Position numbers and translations under genes: made by a program. From positions 186,001 to 250,000 of the forward strand of contig NZ_WFLM01000001.1 in assembly GCF_009208775.1 (NCBI RefSeq): a stretch of DNA of 64,000 nucleotides, given 5' to 3'. Source of the stretch: Silvanigrella paludirubra. GTDB taxonomy: Bacteria; Bdellovibrionota_B; Oligoflexia; Silvanigrellales; Silvanigrellaceae. Positions 44,164 through 52,671 of this stretch are shown here, piece after piece (position 1 is the first letter of the stretch; the number at the start of each line of letters is the position of its first letter). Below the pieces are notes generated by a model that was not told where the DNA came from, searched no databases, and saw nothing but the letters and a program-made list of their open reading frames with translations.

Positions 44164-46011
44164 ATGGATCTTGCTTTTTTTCCACATTTTAGTCTTTTTT
44201 CAAGCCTTTCAGAGAAAGAAATTAAAACCCTTTCAAAATATTTTGAACACTTAACCTTTAAAAAGGGTGCCACCATTTATACACCCGGACAAGTAAGAGA
44301 CAAGCTTCGTCTCATTTTAAAAGGTCGTATTGAAGTATCGGCTCAAACCTATGATTTTGAAGAACCAACAACAATATATGGTCCAGGTCAGTTTCTTGGG
44401 GAAGCCGCTCTGCTTCAAGAAGGAACCCTTCATAAAGCAAAATCCATTGCGGTAACTAATGTTGAAATGGTGATTCTATCACGAGCAAATTTTCTAAAAT
44501 TAATGAAAGAACATCAAGATATTTCTTGTAAAATTCAAATGAATATTGGGACATTTGTTTTTAATAAACTTTCACGCGGGGCAAGCCATGGAAACGTCCA
44601 TTTTTCTGGCTATGGTTCTGGTAAAAAACGCCATGAACATGATCTTTTAGGTGATAGAGAAATTTCGGACGAAGCTTATTATGGTGTTCAAACCTTAAGA
44701 GCAATTGAAAATTTTAATATTACTGGTGTGGTTTTAAGAGATTTTCCTGTATTTATTAAGGGATTAGCTCAAGTAAAAAAAGCGGCTGCTCTTGCAAATT
44801 GCGAGATTGGCGTGCTTGAAAAAGAAATTTCTGAATATATTGTAATGGCCTGCGACGAAATTATTGCTGGTCATTGGCATGATCAATTTTTGGTTGACAT
44901 GATCCAAGGAGGAGCAGGAACCTCTACAAATATGAATGCAAATGAAGTGATAGCAAATAGAGCATTAGAGCTTTGGGGGAAACAAAAAGGAGAATATCAT
45001 TTTATTCACCCAAATAATCATGTTAACTTAGGCCAATCAACTAATGACGCTTACCCAACGGCAATTCGTTTAGCAGCTCTTCAATCTATACCCACATTAG
45101 TGGAATCTTTAGAGGAGCTTTGTCAAACTTTATCTGAAAAAGGCAAGGAATTTTCTGATGTGATAAAAATGGGCCGCACCCAATTACAAGATGCCGTACC
45201 TATGACATTAGGACAAGAATTTGAAGCATTTTCTGTCATGTTAAGTGAAGATATTGCACGTATTCGAGAAGGTTCAAAACTCTTTTTAGAATTAAGTATT
45301 GGCGGAACAGCTATTGGAACAGGAATTAATTCACATCCAAAATATGCTGCGACAGCTGTGAAAAAAATAAAAGAAATTACAGGTCTTGATGTTGTTGCCT
45401 CACCTAACTTAATTGAAGCAACACCTGATACAGGTGCCTTTGTGATGTTTTCAGGTATTTTAAAACGTTTAGCTGTTAAGTTAAGCAAAACTTGCAATGA
45501 CCTAAGGCTATTATCAAGTGGTCCTCGTTGTGGCTTTGGAGATATCAATTTGCCTCCAATGCAACCAGGATCAAGTATTATGCCAGGAAAAGTGAATCCC
45601 GTAATTCCTGAAGTTGTGAATCAAGTTGCCTTTCAAGTAATTGGCAATGATTTAACAGTAACAATGGCTTCTGAAGGGGGGCAGCTCCAGCTAAATGCTT
45701 TTGAACCAGTTATGGTTTTTAATATTTTTCAAAGTGTGAATATGTTGAGCAGAGCTATGCGGACGTTGACTAGGTTGTGTGTCAAAGGAATTACAGCAAA
45801 TCGTGAAGCTTGCCGCCGTGCTGTTGAGCATAGTATTGGTTTAGTAACTGCTTTAAATCCTTTAATTGGGTACGAAAATTCCACGATGATTGCAAAAGAA
45901 GCTCTTGAGTCGGGAGATAGTGTATTTAACCTCGTATTAAAACATAAACTCCTTACAAAAGAACAACTTGAAGACGCTTTAAAACCTGAAAATATGTTGA
46001 GCGCCCGCTAA
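44164..46011 (+). CDS. Cyclic-nucleotide-binding domain fused to aspartate ammonia-lyase
   Basis: A 615-residue two-domain protein. Residues 1-135 form a cNMP-binding beta-barrel (HLTFKKGATIYTPGQVRDK, LILKGRIEV, GQFLGEAALLQEG). The phosphate-binding cassette keeps F-x-GE at 77-80, but the usual PRSA-type Arg is replaced (HKAKSIAV, 90-97). A Gly/Ser linker follows. Residues about 157-615 are a complete aspartase: EHDLLGDREISDEAYYGVQT, GAGTSTNMNANEVIAN and the signature GSSIMPGKVNPVIPE (about 470). Aspartase makes fumarate and ammonia from aspartate. The fusion suggests allosteric control by a nucleotide or another ligand. GGAGGAA supports the start. Confidence 0.93.
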   Translation: MDLAFFPHFSLFSSLSEKEIKTLSKYFEHLTFKKGATIYTPGQVRDKLRLILKGRIEVSAQTYDFEEPTTIYGPGQFLGEAALLQEGTLHKAKSIAVTNVEMVILSRANFLKLMKEHQDISCKIQMNIGTFVFNKLSRGASHGNVHFSGYGSGKKRHEHDLLGDREISDEAYYGVQTLRAIENFNITGVVLRDFPVFIKGLAQVKKAAALANCEIGVLEKEISEYIVMACDEIIAGHWHDQFLVDMIQGGAGTSTNMNANEVIANRALELWGKQKGEYHFIHPNNHVNLGQSTNDAYPTAIRLAALQSIPTLVESLEELCQTLSEKGKEFSDVIKMGRTQLQDAVPMTLGQEFEAFSVMLSEDIARIREGSKLFLELSIGGTAIGTGINSHPKYAATAVKKIKEITGLDVVASPNLIEATPDTGAFVMFSGILKRLAVKLSKTCNDLRLLSSGPRCGFGDINLPPMQPGSSIMPGKVNPVIPEVVNQVAFQVIGNDLTVTMASEGGQLQLNAFEPVMVFNIFQSVNMLSRAMRTLTRLCVKGITANREACRRAVEHSIGLVTALNPLIGYENSTMIAKEALESGDSVFNLVLKHKLLTKEQLEDALKPENMLSAR

Positions 46012-46013
46012 AG

Positions 46014-46069
46014 AATTTCCCTGATTTTCCGAAAATCATAAAGATATTTTCAAAAATGTCAGGGGAATT
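46014..46069 (+). promoter_or_regulatory. RNA hairpin covering the ribosome site of the STAS-like gene
   Basis: An 11-bp stem with one G-U pair, 46014-46024 with 46059-46069. The right arm contains the AGGGG ribosome site (46061-46065) of the gene starting at 46073. A smaller stem (ATTTTC with GAAAAT) lies in the loop. It starts 3 bases after the aspartase stop. It could hide the ribosome site or act as an attenuator. Confidence 0.5.
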
Positions 46070-46072
46070 GGA

Positions 46073-47452
46073 ATGGAAATTGAGAACGATTTCGAAGTGA
46101 TTTTTGAAAATGGAATTTCAACCCTTAAAGGGCATTTAATTGATTCTACAGAAATTGATTTTCTGAAAGATCCTTTTTCAAAATCACGAGAAATTAGTTT
46201 TGCTCGATTAAATTCTGTAAGTTGGCTTGGAATTCAACGACTCTATGAGTTAATTTTAAATTTAGAAGATTCTATAAAATTATCAAATATTCCTCCCCAT
46301 ATTTACAGAATTTTATTATTGTTTCCTGATTTTGGAAAAAAAGTAGGAATTAAAAGTTTTCAAGTGGAAGTTTTTAATAAACAATGTGACATCATTAAAA
46401 TGGTTATGACATTAGATAAACTTGTAGAACTTGGAAACAAGCAAGGATGTTTTGCTAAATTAACAAATGGAGAAACCATTTGTGGTTCATTGCATCATTT
46501 ATGTCGCCCATTTTTTAATGATTATAATTTACCTAAAAAGAATTATTCTTCAAAATGGTGCAATGAAAACCAAGAGATATGTAATTTTTTCTATGAATAT
46601 TCATGTTTTACAAGACTTGTTTTGGAAATTTGCTCTTTAGCTCAAGAATCTACTTCTCGTTTAATTGAAGAGTCATTACAAAATATCTGTGCCCGTGTTT
46701 CAAACTTAGAATTTTCAATTAAAAATATTGATCCCAATTTTTCAGAATATAAATCTCGTTATCTTATGTCACTTATGCCACACATTCATGAAATATCAAA
46801 ATCTGTTGTGGTTGCAATCAATTTAAGTAGCACAACGTTTGAAGCAGTTGTTCAAACATTTGAAGCTTTATTTATGAGAGATAAACTTGATTCCTCTGAA
46901 GTATTTAATCAAATGAAAGATTTTATAAACTTTTCTGATCAACTTGTTCCCATTGCTAAAAATTTAGAAGATGTTGGAGTTGAGTTAGGGGATAATGTTT
47001 TAAAATATGGAGATTTTGGTACTTTACATCAAACATTTAAAACATTTAATGGTGATCATTTAACTGAGAAAAGCATATCGACTATTAGAAGAAAATTAAA
47101 ATTGGATCAATATATAAATTTAACATGGAATGATACATATAATGAAATAAAAAGTGAATTTAAATCAATTGATACAGAGTTAAGTAGATGCATTGTTGCT
47201 TTACAAGGATTTGATTTAGTACGTCAGGTACTTGAACATCGAATTGCTGAAATAAATATTTTTAAAGAAAATTTACACCTCGTAAAAAGTAATCAAATGT
47301 CTTTGGAAAAACTGAAAGAGAAAATACTCATTCAAATTGTTGATAGACTTGTTACAGATCAAGAGAAATTTTCATATTCTTTTTTCTTTCCCGACTCGAC
47401 AATTAAAGAGAATAAATCTAAAGTAGCCTCTGGTGATCCAGTTTTCTTTTAA
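46073..47452 (+). CDS. STAS-like domain protein with helical C-terminus, possibly signalling
   Basis: A 459-residue soluble protein. Residues about 1-105 look like a diverged STAS domain: strands, FARLNSVSWLGIQRLYELIL, then LSNIPPHIYRILLLFPDFGK. The middle is Cys-rich and unnamed. The last 200 residues are helical. ALQGFDLVRQVLEHR (about 376-390) resembles the LQ-QD--RQ---EH helix of CheZ/PilJ-type and related signalling proteins. It lies 61 bases after the aspartase fusion and 21 before the MFS gene, all on one strand. The role is inferred, not known. Confidence 0.6.
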   Translation: MEIENDFEVIFENGISTLKGHLIDSTEIDFLKDPFSKSREISFARLNSVSWLGIQRLYELILNLEDSIKLSNIPPHIYRILLLFPDFGKKVGIKSFQVEVFNKQCDIIKMVMTLDKLVELGNKQGCFAKLTNGETICGSLHHLCRPFFNDYNLPKKNYSSKWCNENQEICNFFYEYSCFTRLVLEICSLAQESTSRLIEESLQNICARVSNLEFSIKNIDPNFSEYKSRYLMSLMPHIHEISKSVVVAINLSSTTFEAVVQTFEALFMRDKLDSSEVFNQMKDFINFSDQLVPIAKNLEDVGVELGDNVLKYGDFGTLHQTFKTFNGDHLTEKSISTIRRKLKLDQYINLTWNDTYNEIKSEFKSIDTELSRCIVALQGFDLVRQVLEHRIAEINIFKENLHLVKSNQMSLEKLKEKILIQIVDRLVTDQEKFSYSFFFPDSTIKENKSKVASGDPVFF

Positions 47453-47473
47453 TTTTATTAATGGCTATAAATA

Positions 47474-48895
47474 ATGTTTAAAAAACAAATTGAATATAAA
47501 TATCTTGTTGCCGTTATATATGTTTGTGTTTTATTTTTAGACCGTATGGATGTCACAATAGTAAATGTCGCTATGCCCACTTTTGCGGAAGTTTTTAAAG
47601 TAAACATAACGGAAACAGAATGGGTATCAACTGGTTTTTTATTAGCATTAGCAATTATAATACCTATAAGTGGTTGGGCAGGAGATAAATTTGGTTATAA
47701 AAAAATATTTATAATTGCAACTTTTATTTTTACATTAAGTTCCCTTTTATGTGCTTGTGCATGGAGTTTAAATTCTCTTGTTTTGTTTCGTATTATGCAG
47801 GGAATAGGTGGTGGTATGATTGTACCTGTAGGTATGGCTATGGCATATAGAGCTTTTCCTACAAGCGAATATTCTAAAGCAGCGAGCTATACCTTAATGC
47901 CAACATTGGTTGCTCCTGCGATTGCCCCTACTTTAGGGGGATTTGTATTAGAACATTTTAGTTGGCGTTGGATATTTATTTTTAATGTTCCTATAGGCAT
48001 TATGGCAATTATATTGTCTTTTATCTATTTAAAAGAAGACAAGTTTGAGAACACCCCTTCGCTGGATTGGCTTGGATTTATTTTATCTGCAATAGGTCTC
48101 TCTTCGTTACTTTATACATTATCACGAGTTGGGCATTATGGATTATCCGATGATATTGTATGGGTGGGAGGGTTTGTTTCCTTATTTTCATTAGTTATTT
48201 TTATTTTTTGGCAAAGTAAAATAAAATATCCATTATTAGATCTTAAATTTTTTAAAATTCCATTATTTGTTCAAGCAAATATAATACAACTATGTTTTCA
48301 AATATGCCATTTTGGTTCTATTTTTATTGTTGCGCTTTATTTTCAAACTGGATTAGGAATGTCCCCAATACAAAGCGGACTCGCAATGTGTACTCAGCCT
48401 ATTGGCTCAATCATGATGCTTCCCATATCTGCAAGAGTTTTTAATAAGTTTGGCCCAAAATACTCCATTATTTTTGGTCTTTGTGGATTATCTTTAGCAA
48501 CTTATTTTATTTATTCTGTGAAATCTCCTCAAGAGGTTTTATATGCTTCTATTTTATTATGGGTACGCGGTCTTTTAATTGGATTTGCCAATGGCCCTAT
48601 TCAAGCTTCAGCGTTATTTGATATTCATAAAAATGATACAGGGCGAGCGAGTTCTGTATTTAATGCAGGACGTCAGGTTGCAATTAGTATTGGAGTTGCT
48701 CTTTCCTCTTTAATATTAGCAAGCGGATTTCGCGAAATGAATATCAATTCAAACTTTATATTGTCCAATTCAAATGCCTTACCCATTTTTGAAAGAGCTT
48801 TTAATATTTTAGCTCTTATTTCCTTTATGGGTGTGATAATTGCGCTTACAATTAATAATAAAAGAGTTTTAGAAATTATATCAAAGAAAAAATAG
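47474..48895 (+). CDS. DHA2-family MFS drug exporter (EmrB/QacA type)
   Basis: A 473-residue transporter with about 14 membrane helices. The family motif MDVTIVNVAMPTFAEVF lies near residue 24, then STGFLLALAIIIPISGWAGD, DKFGYKKIF and RIMQGIGGGMIVPVGM. DHA2 proteins export drugs or toxic compounds using the proton gradient. No emrA-type adaptor is adjacent. The ribosome site is weak. It may be co-transcribed with the STAS-like gene 21 bases upstream. Confidence 0.92.
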   Translation: MFKKQIEYKYLVAVIYVCVLFLDRMDVTIVNVAMPTFAEVFKVNITETEWVSTGFLLALAIIIPISGWAGDKFGYKKIFIIATFIFTLSSLLCACAWSLNSLVLFRIMQGIGGGMIVPVGMAMAYRAFPTSEYSKAASYTLMPTLVAPAIAPTLGGFVLEHFSWRWIFIFNVPIGIMAIILSFIYLKEDKFENTPSLDWLGFILSAIGLSSLLYTLSRVGHYGLSDDIVWVGGFVSLFSLVIFIFWQSKIKYPLLDLKFFKIPLFVQANIIQLCFQICHFGSIFIVALYFQTGLGMSPIQSGLAMCTQPIGSIMMLPISARVFNKFGPKYSIIFGLCGLSLATYFIYSVKSPQEVLYASILLWVRGLLIGFANGPIQASALFDIHKNDTGRASSVFNAGRQVAISIGVALSSLILASGFREMNINSNFILSNSNALPIFERAFNILALISFMGVIIALTINNKRVLEIISKKK

Positions 48896-49056
48896 CAAAT
48901 TAAAAATATTATCTTATTAAAATAATTCATAAAATATAATATATATGATATTAGAATGAAGTTTATATAAAAAATAAATAAATTGAAATTTAAAATTCTA
49001 TTTAATATATAAAATTGTTTTTGTATGTTTCAATTTATTCTTAAGGATTTACTTAT

Positions 49057-49431
49057 ATGATTCGTGTTTTTTTATTGTTAATTTCTGTAATGATTAGTTT
49101 AACTCCTTTTTTTAGTTATTCTTTTCCATTAAAATCAAGATGGAATTTTATAAATAATAATAACAAATTAGTTCAAATTGATTGTTATAATGAGAGATTT
49201 ATTCATAATTATCAAAGATCTTTTTCCGCAAATAAGAAAGAATCCATTTTATGGGAACTTTATCATAATGATGGAGGATGGGAACAAGAGGGGATGTGGT
49301 CCTGTGTAGTCATTACAGATCCTCACAGCAAAAAACCCATTAAAGTAAAAATGGAAGACTTTTATGTTTCTGGATTCGAGGAACTTACATTTACATTTGA
49401 AAACAATAACGTTCAATTAAAGGTAAATTAA
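49057..49431 (+). CDS. Small secreted protein, unknown
   Basis: A 124-residue protein with a clear signal peptide (FLLLISVMISLTPFFSYS). The mature domain of about 100 residues has two Cys (QIDCYNERF and MWSCVVITD) that could form one disulfide, and a beta-rich end (EELTFTFENNNVQLKV). AAGGA lies upstream. I do not recognise the family. It stands alone in AT-rich DNA. Confidence 0.68.
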   Translation: MIRVFLLLISVMISLTPFFSYSFPLKSRWNFINNNNKLVQIDCYNERFIHNYQRSFSANKKESILWELYHNDGGWEQEGMWSCVVITDPHSKKPIKVKMEDFYVSGFEELTFTFENNNVQLKVN

Positions 49432-49550
49432 GTTATTACTAATAAACATTTTATAGTTTTAGGTTAATTTGTTATTTTTGATAATTTATTAATTAATTTC
49501 AATAAAATTTGAAAACTATAATTTGTTTTAAATTAAATATTAATTATTAT

Positions 49551-49688
49551 ATGATAAAATTTAAAAATTTTTTAGAAAAATCAATAAATTCATTTTCATA
49601 TATTTTTTTTAGTGCTCAAGATGAAAAAAAAAATAGACATGTTATATTTTATTACAGACGTGAATTCTTAATATTTTATAACTTATAA
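49551..49688 (+). CDS. Possible 45-residue peptide (weak)
   Basis: ATG at 49551, TAA at 49686-49688. The peptide is basic and aromatic (EKKNRHVIFYYRREFLIFYN). No ribosome site precedes it and its 3' end lies inside the palindrome. It could be a chance frame or the remains of a gene. Confidence 0.15.
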   Translation: MIKFKNFLEKSINSFSYIFFSAQDEKKNRHVIFYYRREFLIFYNL

Positions 49689-49718
49689 AATATTAAGACC
49701 TTCATTGAAATCGTCTGT
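49654..49718. repeat. Nested inverted repeat upstream of the GNAT gene
   Basis: The inner element is a perfect 15-bp inverted repeat with one central base (49667-49681, 49683-49697). It is bracketed by a second perfect 7-bp pair (ACAGACG at 49654-49660, CGTCTGT at 49712-49718). In RNA it would be a long hairpin ending 6 bases before the GNAT ATG at 49725. Confidence 0.8.
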
Positions 49719-49724
49719 TTTTCA

Positions 49725-50261
49725 ATGCGAGGATTTAGAAAAGTGGATATCATTATACGTGAAATGAATAAGTTTGATTCTTTAAAATGTAAAGAGTTAA
49801 CCGTACAGTTGGGCTATCCAGACCAGCTCGTTGATTTTGATAAAAGGTTCTCATTAATTAATAAATTACCTCACCATCATCTAGTCGTAGCGGAAACCGT
49901 ATCCGATAAAAATGTGGTTGGTTGGATGCACTTAGAAATTCGTTATCTTTTAGTTTCTTCTTTTAAGGTTGAAATTTCAGCAATCGTGGTAGATGAAAAG
50001 TTGCGTGGGCATGGAATTGGAAAAAAACTCTTAAATTATGCTGAAAATTGGACTAAAAATTGTGGATTTAAAGACATCTTTTTATATACAAATATCATTA
50101 GAGAAAACTCACATTCATTTTATTTAAAATTTGGTTATCAAAATTCTAAAGACTCTAAAATGTTTATTAAAATGCTAGATAAACCATTATCTCAAAATGA
50201 TTTAAAAGTGATAATTGAAAATAAACCCGATTTAAAAATTGAGAATATTAAAATTCAATAG
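49725..50261 (+). CDS. GNAT-family N-acetyltransferase
   Basis: A 178-residue (or 172-residue) acetyltransferase. Motif A is VEISAIVVDEKLRGHGIGKK with the acetyl-CoA loop RGHGIG. Motif B follows with GFKDIFLYTNIIRENSHSFYLKFGY. The substrate is unknown. The start is uncertain: ATG 49725 has no ribosome site, while GTG 49743 follows a GAGG but at 11 bases. A palindrome lies just upstream and may affect expression. Confidence 0.88.
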   Translation: MRGFRKVDIIIREMNKFDSLKCKELTVQLGYPDQLVDFDKRFSLINKLPHHHLVVAETVSDKNVVGWMHLEIRYLLVSSFKVEISAIVVDEKLRGHGIGKKLLNYAENWTKNCGFKDIFLYTNIIRENSHSFYLKFGYQNSKDSKMFIKMLDKPLSQNDLKVIIENKPDLKIENIKIQ

Positions 50262-50265
50262 ATGA

Positions 50266-50451
50266 TTATAAAAGTTCTTTTTTTAAAAATAAAATGACTT
50301 CATTTAATTTATTCAAAATTGCAGGATCATTTATATCTTCTATATTTGTTGCAATAGAAATTTCGGTTTTTAGATTTTCAAGAAATCGCAGTGCTGCAAG
50401 AATATCATGCTGTTTTTTTGGGTCTTCAATTAAATTTTTTTTAGTTTTCAT
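50266..50451 (-). CDS. Small helical protein encoded after the LpxL-like gene
   Basis: A 61-residue protein with a basic start (MKTKKNLIEDPKKQHD) and amphipathic helices ending FLKKEL. The ATG is one base after the LpxL-like stop codon and GGGGGT lies in that stop region, so translation is coupled. It is probably real because of position. No family is known. Confidence 0.6.
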   Translation of the reverse strand: MKTKKNLIEDPKKQHDILAALRFLENLKTEISIATNIEDINDPAILNKLNEVILFLKKELL

Positions 50452-50452
50452 T

Positions 50453-51313
50453 TTACCCCCATCGATTATGCATCCAAAAATATTCTTCAGGGTTTAATTT
50501 TACCATTTCTTCTACAATTAAATTCATTCTTCTTGTGTTTTCTGTGATATTTTCTTGAATTGTTTTTTCTTTATCTATGATCATTTCAAATTCAGGGAAG
50601 AATGTCATTTCATGGGTATCCAATTTAATTCTTTTAATACACACAGGGACAATAGGAGCATTTTGTCGCATCCAAAGTTTAGCTAAACTATTATTTGTCG
50701 ATGCTTCTTTTCCAAAAAAAGGTAACATTTCTCCTCTAGGTCTTTTTTGATCTACAATAAATCCAATAATTTCTTTTTTATTTAAGGCCTGAAATATTTG
50801 AGAAGTTGTGGATTCTTTTCCTTTACGATCGATCAAGCGAAATCCAATAGAAGCGCGCATATTTTCAACCCATTTTGCTAATGTCCCTTTGCCTATCGCT
50901 TTTACGACAACATGAATGGGCGCATATTTAACGGACCCAACATGACATAGATATTCCCAATTGCCCATATGAATACAAATAGCATAAAGACCTTTGTTTT
51001 TTGCCAGTCCATTTTTAATATAATCTTCATTCTTAACAATTATATTAGTTTTTTCAAAAAGTTTTTTTGCTGTAAATAATTCAAGTGCTGTTTGTAAAAA
51101 ACTGATAGTAGATTTTCTTCCAATTTTTAATTTTTCAGCTTGTGTTTTTGTTTCGCCAAAGGCAATTGTTAAGTTTTTTAGAATTACTTTTCTTCTTATA
51201 CGTAAGATATCAAATGATAATATTCCTAAAAGGAATGATATTATATAAATTCCTCTATGCCCTAAAATGTTTAATAAAAAAGAAAGAATATTTAATAGAC
51301 CGTTGATAATCAT
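50453..51313 (-). CDS. LpxL/HtrB-like lysophospholipid (lipid A) acyltransferase
   Basis: A 286-residue membrane-associated acyltransferase. An N-terminal hydrophobic anchor (about 5-35) is followed by the HX4E motif HMGNWE (His 115, Glu 120). The later blocks GFIVDQKRPRGEMLPFFGKEA and MHNRWG are typical of the LpxL/M family, which adds secondary acyl chains to lipid A. The family also includes ornithine and other lipid acyltransferases, so the substrate is inferred. A terminator separates it from the zinc-finger gene upstream. Confidence 0.88.
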   Translation of the reverse strand: MIINGLLNILSFLLNILGHRGIYIISFLLGILSFDILRIRRKVILKNLTIAFGETKTQAEKLKIGRKSTISFLQTALELFTAKKLFEKTNIIVKNEDYIKNGLAKNKGLYAICIHMGNWEYLCHVGSVKYAPIHVVVKAIGKGTLAKWVENMRASIGFRLIDRKGKESTTSQIFQALNKKEIIGFIVDQKRPRGEMLPFFGKEASTNNSLAKLWMRQNAPIVPVCIKRIKLDTHEMTFFPEFEMIIDKEKTIQENITENTRRMNLIVEEMVKLNPEEYFWMHNRWG

Positions 51314-51331
51314 GAGATCCCCAAAATAATA

Positions 51332-51363
51332 AAAACTAAAAACACGGAGTTTTTTAGTTTTTT
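51332..51363 (-). terminator. Probable terminator after the zinc-finger protein gene
   Basis: A 12-bp perfect inverted repeat (51332-51343 with 51352-51363, 8-base loop) lies 28 bases past the minus-strand zinc-finger gene stop. Its stem is mostly A-T with T-rich ends. It is AT-rich and therefore a weaker call than the other terminators. Confidence 0.55.
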
Positions 51364-51390
51364 TACTTTATCGACTTTTTTAATTTTCGT

Positions 51391-52230
51391 CTATACATCT
51401 TCTACGAGAGGGTGTTCTTCAAAGTGGGTCTCTACTTCCATTTTTGTGAAGAATTTTTCATTACAAACAGTACATCTATATTGTGCATTGTCTCTTGCGA
51501 ATGGTTTTTGATTTGGTCTTCGATACAAAACTGGTTTTTCAATTTCTTGAGGTTTTTGTTTGATATCACTTTCATGATCCATTGGATCACCAGAAGTGCC
51601 AGGCTCCTCTTCTGGAGTTTCATCTACAGCAGGGGCTTGTGCTTGTACAACATCTTGTTCTGACGAAGTTGCATCATCAGTTGAGGTGTCTTCAACAGGA
51701 GGTAATTTGGGAGTTGGTTCTGGAGATGATTTTGGTGAAGATTTTGGAGCTTTAAAAGTAGCTACTTTTTTTGGAACGGAAGATCCTATAATTCCTGGTC
51801 TTGTTACAAGTGAATCTCTTTTTGTTTTTTCCGCTCTTTCCGCTAAGGATGCAAAAAGATTATGAAGGTGATCTCCAAGCACTTTGGGGTAACGCGCTGC
51901 TTGAAGGTCTCTTAAAATACAAAGTGCGGTATCAGGCTCATTAGAATATGTTTTGCCACAAAGTAAACAAAAATAAGTTTGGGTATTACTTTGAGTAGCA
52001 ATAACAGGAATTGAATTAATATTTAATCCATTACTAGTAAGACATTTCCAAGCATCATCTGGGTTATTATATCTTTTCCCGCATAAACCACAAACGTAAC
52101 AACCTGGTCCCTTAAATACTCGACATAGTCTTTGCATAGGCGATAAACTTGTCGAAGGAGCCTTCAAAAAAGATTGTATGTTACGAGGTATTCCCATATT
52201 TTCTTTCAATGAAACTAGAAGGTTTCCCAT
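51391..52230 (-). CDS. Protein with a canonical C2H2 zinc finger and two Cys-x2-Cys repeats
   Basis: A 279-residue protein (ATG 52230; ATG 52197 is an alternative, and neither has a strong ribosome site). Two similar repeats come first: CGLCGKRYNNPDDAWKCL and CLLCGKTYSNEPDTALCIL, each with Cys-x2-Cys plus a third Cys. A Pro/Ser/Glu-rich disordered linker (about 150-230) follows. The C-terminus is YRCTVCNEKFFTKMEVETH plus FEEH, which matches C-x2-C-x12-H-x3-H with the F-x5-hydrophobic spacing of classical C2H2 fingers. It probably binds nucleic acid or another protein. The family is unknown to me. Confidence 0.82.
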   Translation of the reverse strand: MGNLLVSLKENMGIPRNIQSFLKAPSTSLSPMQRLCRVFKGPGCYVCGLCGKRYNNPDDAWKCLTSNGLNINSIPVIATQSNTQTYFCLLCGKTYSNEPDTALCILRDLQAARYPKVLGDHLHNLFASLAERAEKTKRDSLVTRPGIIGSSVPKKVATFKAPKSSPKSSPEPTPKLPPVEDTSTDDATSSEQDVVQAQAPAVDETPEEEPGTSGDPMDHESDIKQKPQEIEKPVLYRRPNQKPFARDNAQYRCTVCNEKFFTKMEVETHFEEHPLVEDV

Positions 52231-52350
52231 TGCAAACCATAACAAATAAGTTTATCGGTAAAATTGCATGAAAAGTAAATATTGCCATAAATCAGGAAGT
52301 CCGCTAGGAATAAGCAGAGCCGTTAAGGTACTTTAGGAAGGAAATGTATC

Positions 52351-52632
52351 ATGCCAATACTGACTGTAAAAACCGATAAAAGAAATATAACTGTTGAAAA
52401 AGGTTCATCTATAATTGATGTTTGTGAGACTGAAGAAACAAGCATTTTATTTGGATGCCGCGATGGGGCATGTGGTGCATGCATGATACGAGTTGTCGAG
52501 CATCCAGAAAATTTAAGTCCTATGGAAGAACATGAAAAAGATTTTCTTGAAACCATGGCAGCTAGAGAAGATGAACGTCTTGCTTGTCAATGCAAAGTTT
52601 TAGGTGATGTAACAATAGAAGTCTCAGAATAA
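52351..52632 (+). CDS. Plant-type 2Fe-2S ferredoxin
   Basis: A 93-residue ferredoxin with cluster ligands in GCRDGACGACMIRVVE (Cys 36, 41, 44; C-x4-C-x2-C) and the fourth in ERLACQCKV (Cys 79). It is a small electron carrier. AGGAAGG lies a few bases before the ATG. It is upstream of dapF by 39 bases and may be transcribed with it. The electron partners are unknown. Confidence 0.93.
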   Translation: MPILTVKTDKRNITVEKGSSIIDVCETEETSILFGCRDGACGACMIRVVEHPENLSPMEEHEKDFLETMAAREDERLACQCKVLGDVTIEVSE

Positions 52633-52671
52633 TTAATCTAATTAAATCCTTTAAAAATAAGGTAAATTGTA

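Larger units (their letters stand above)
49432..49724. other. AT-rich intergenic region with nested palindrome
   Basis: About 290 bases of strongly AT-rich DNA. It holds the nested inverted repeat at 49654-49718 and a short reading frame at 49551-49688. No RNA gene was recognised. Confidence 0.4.
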
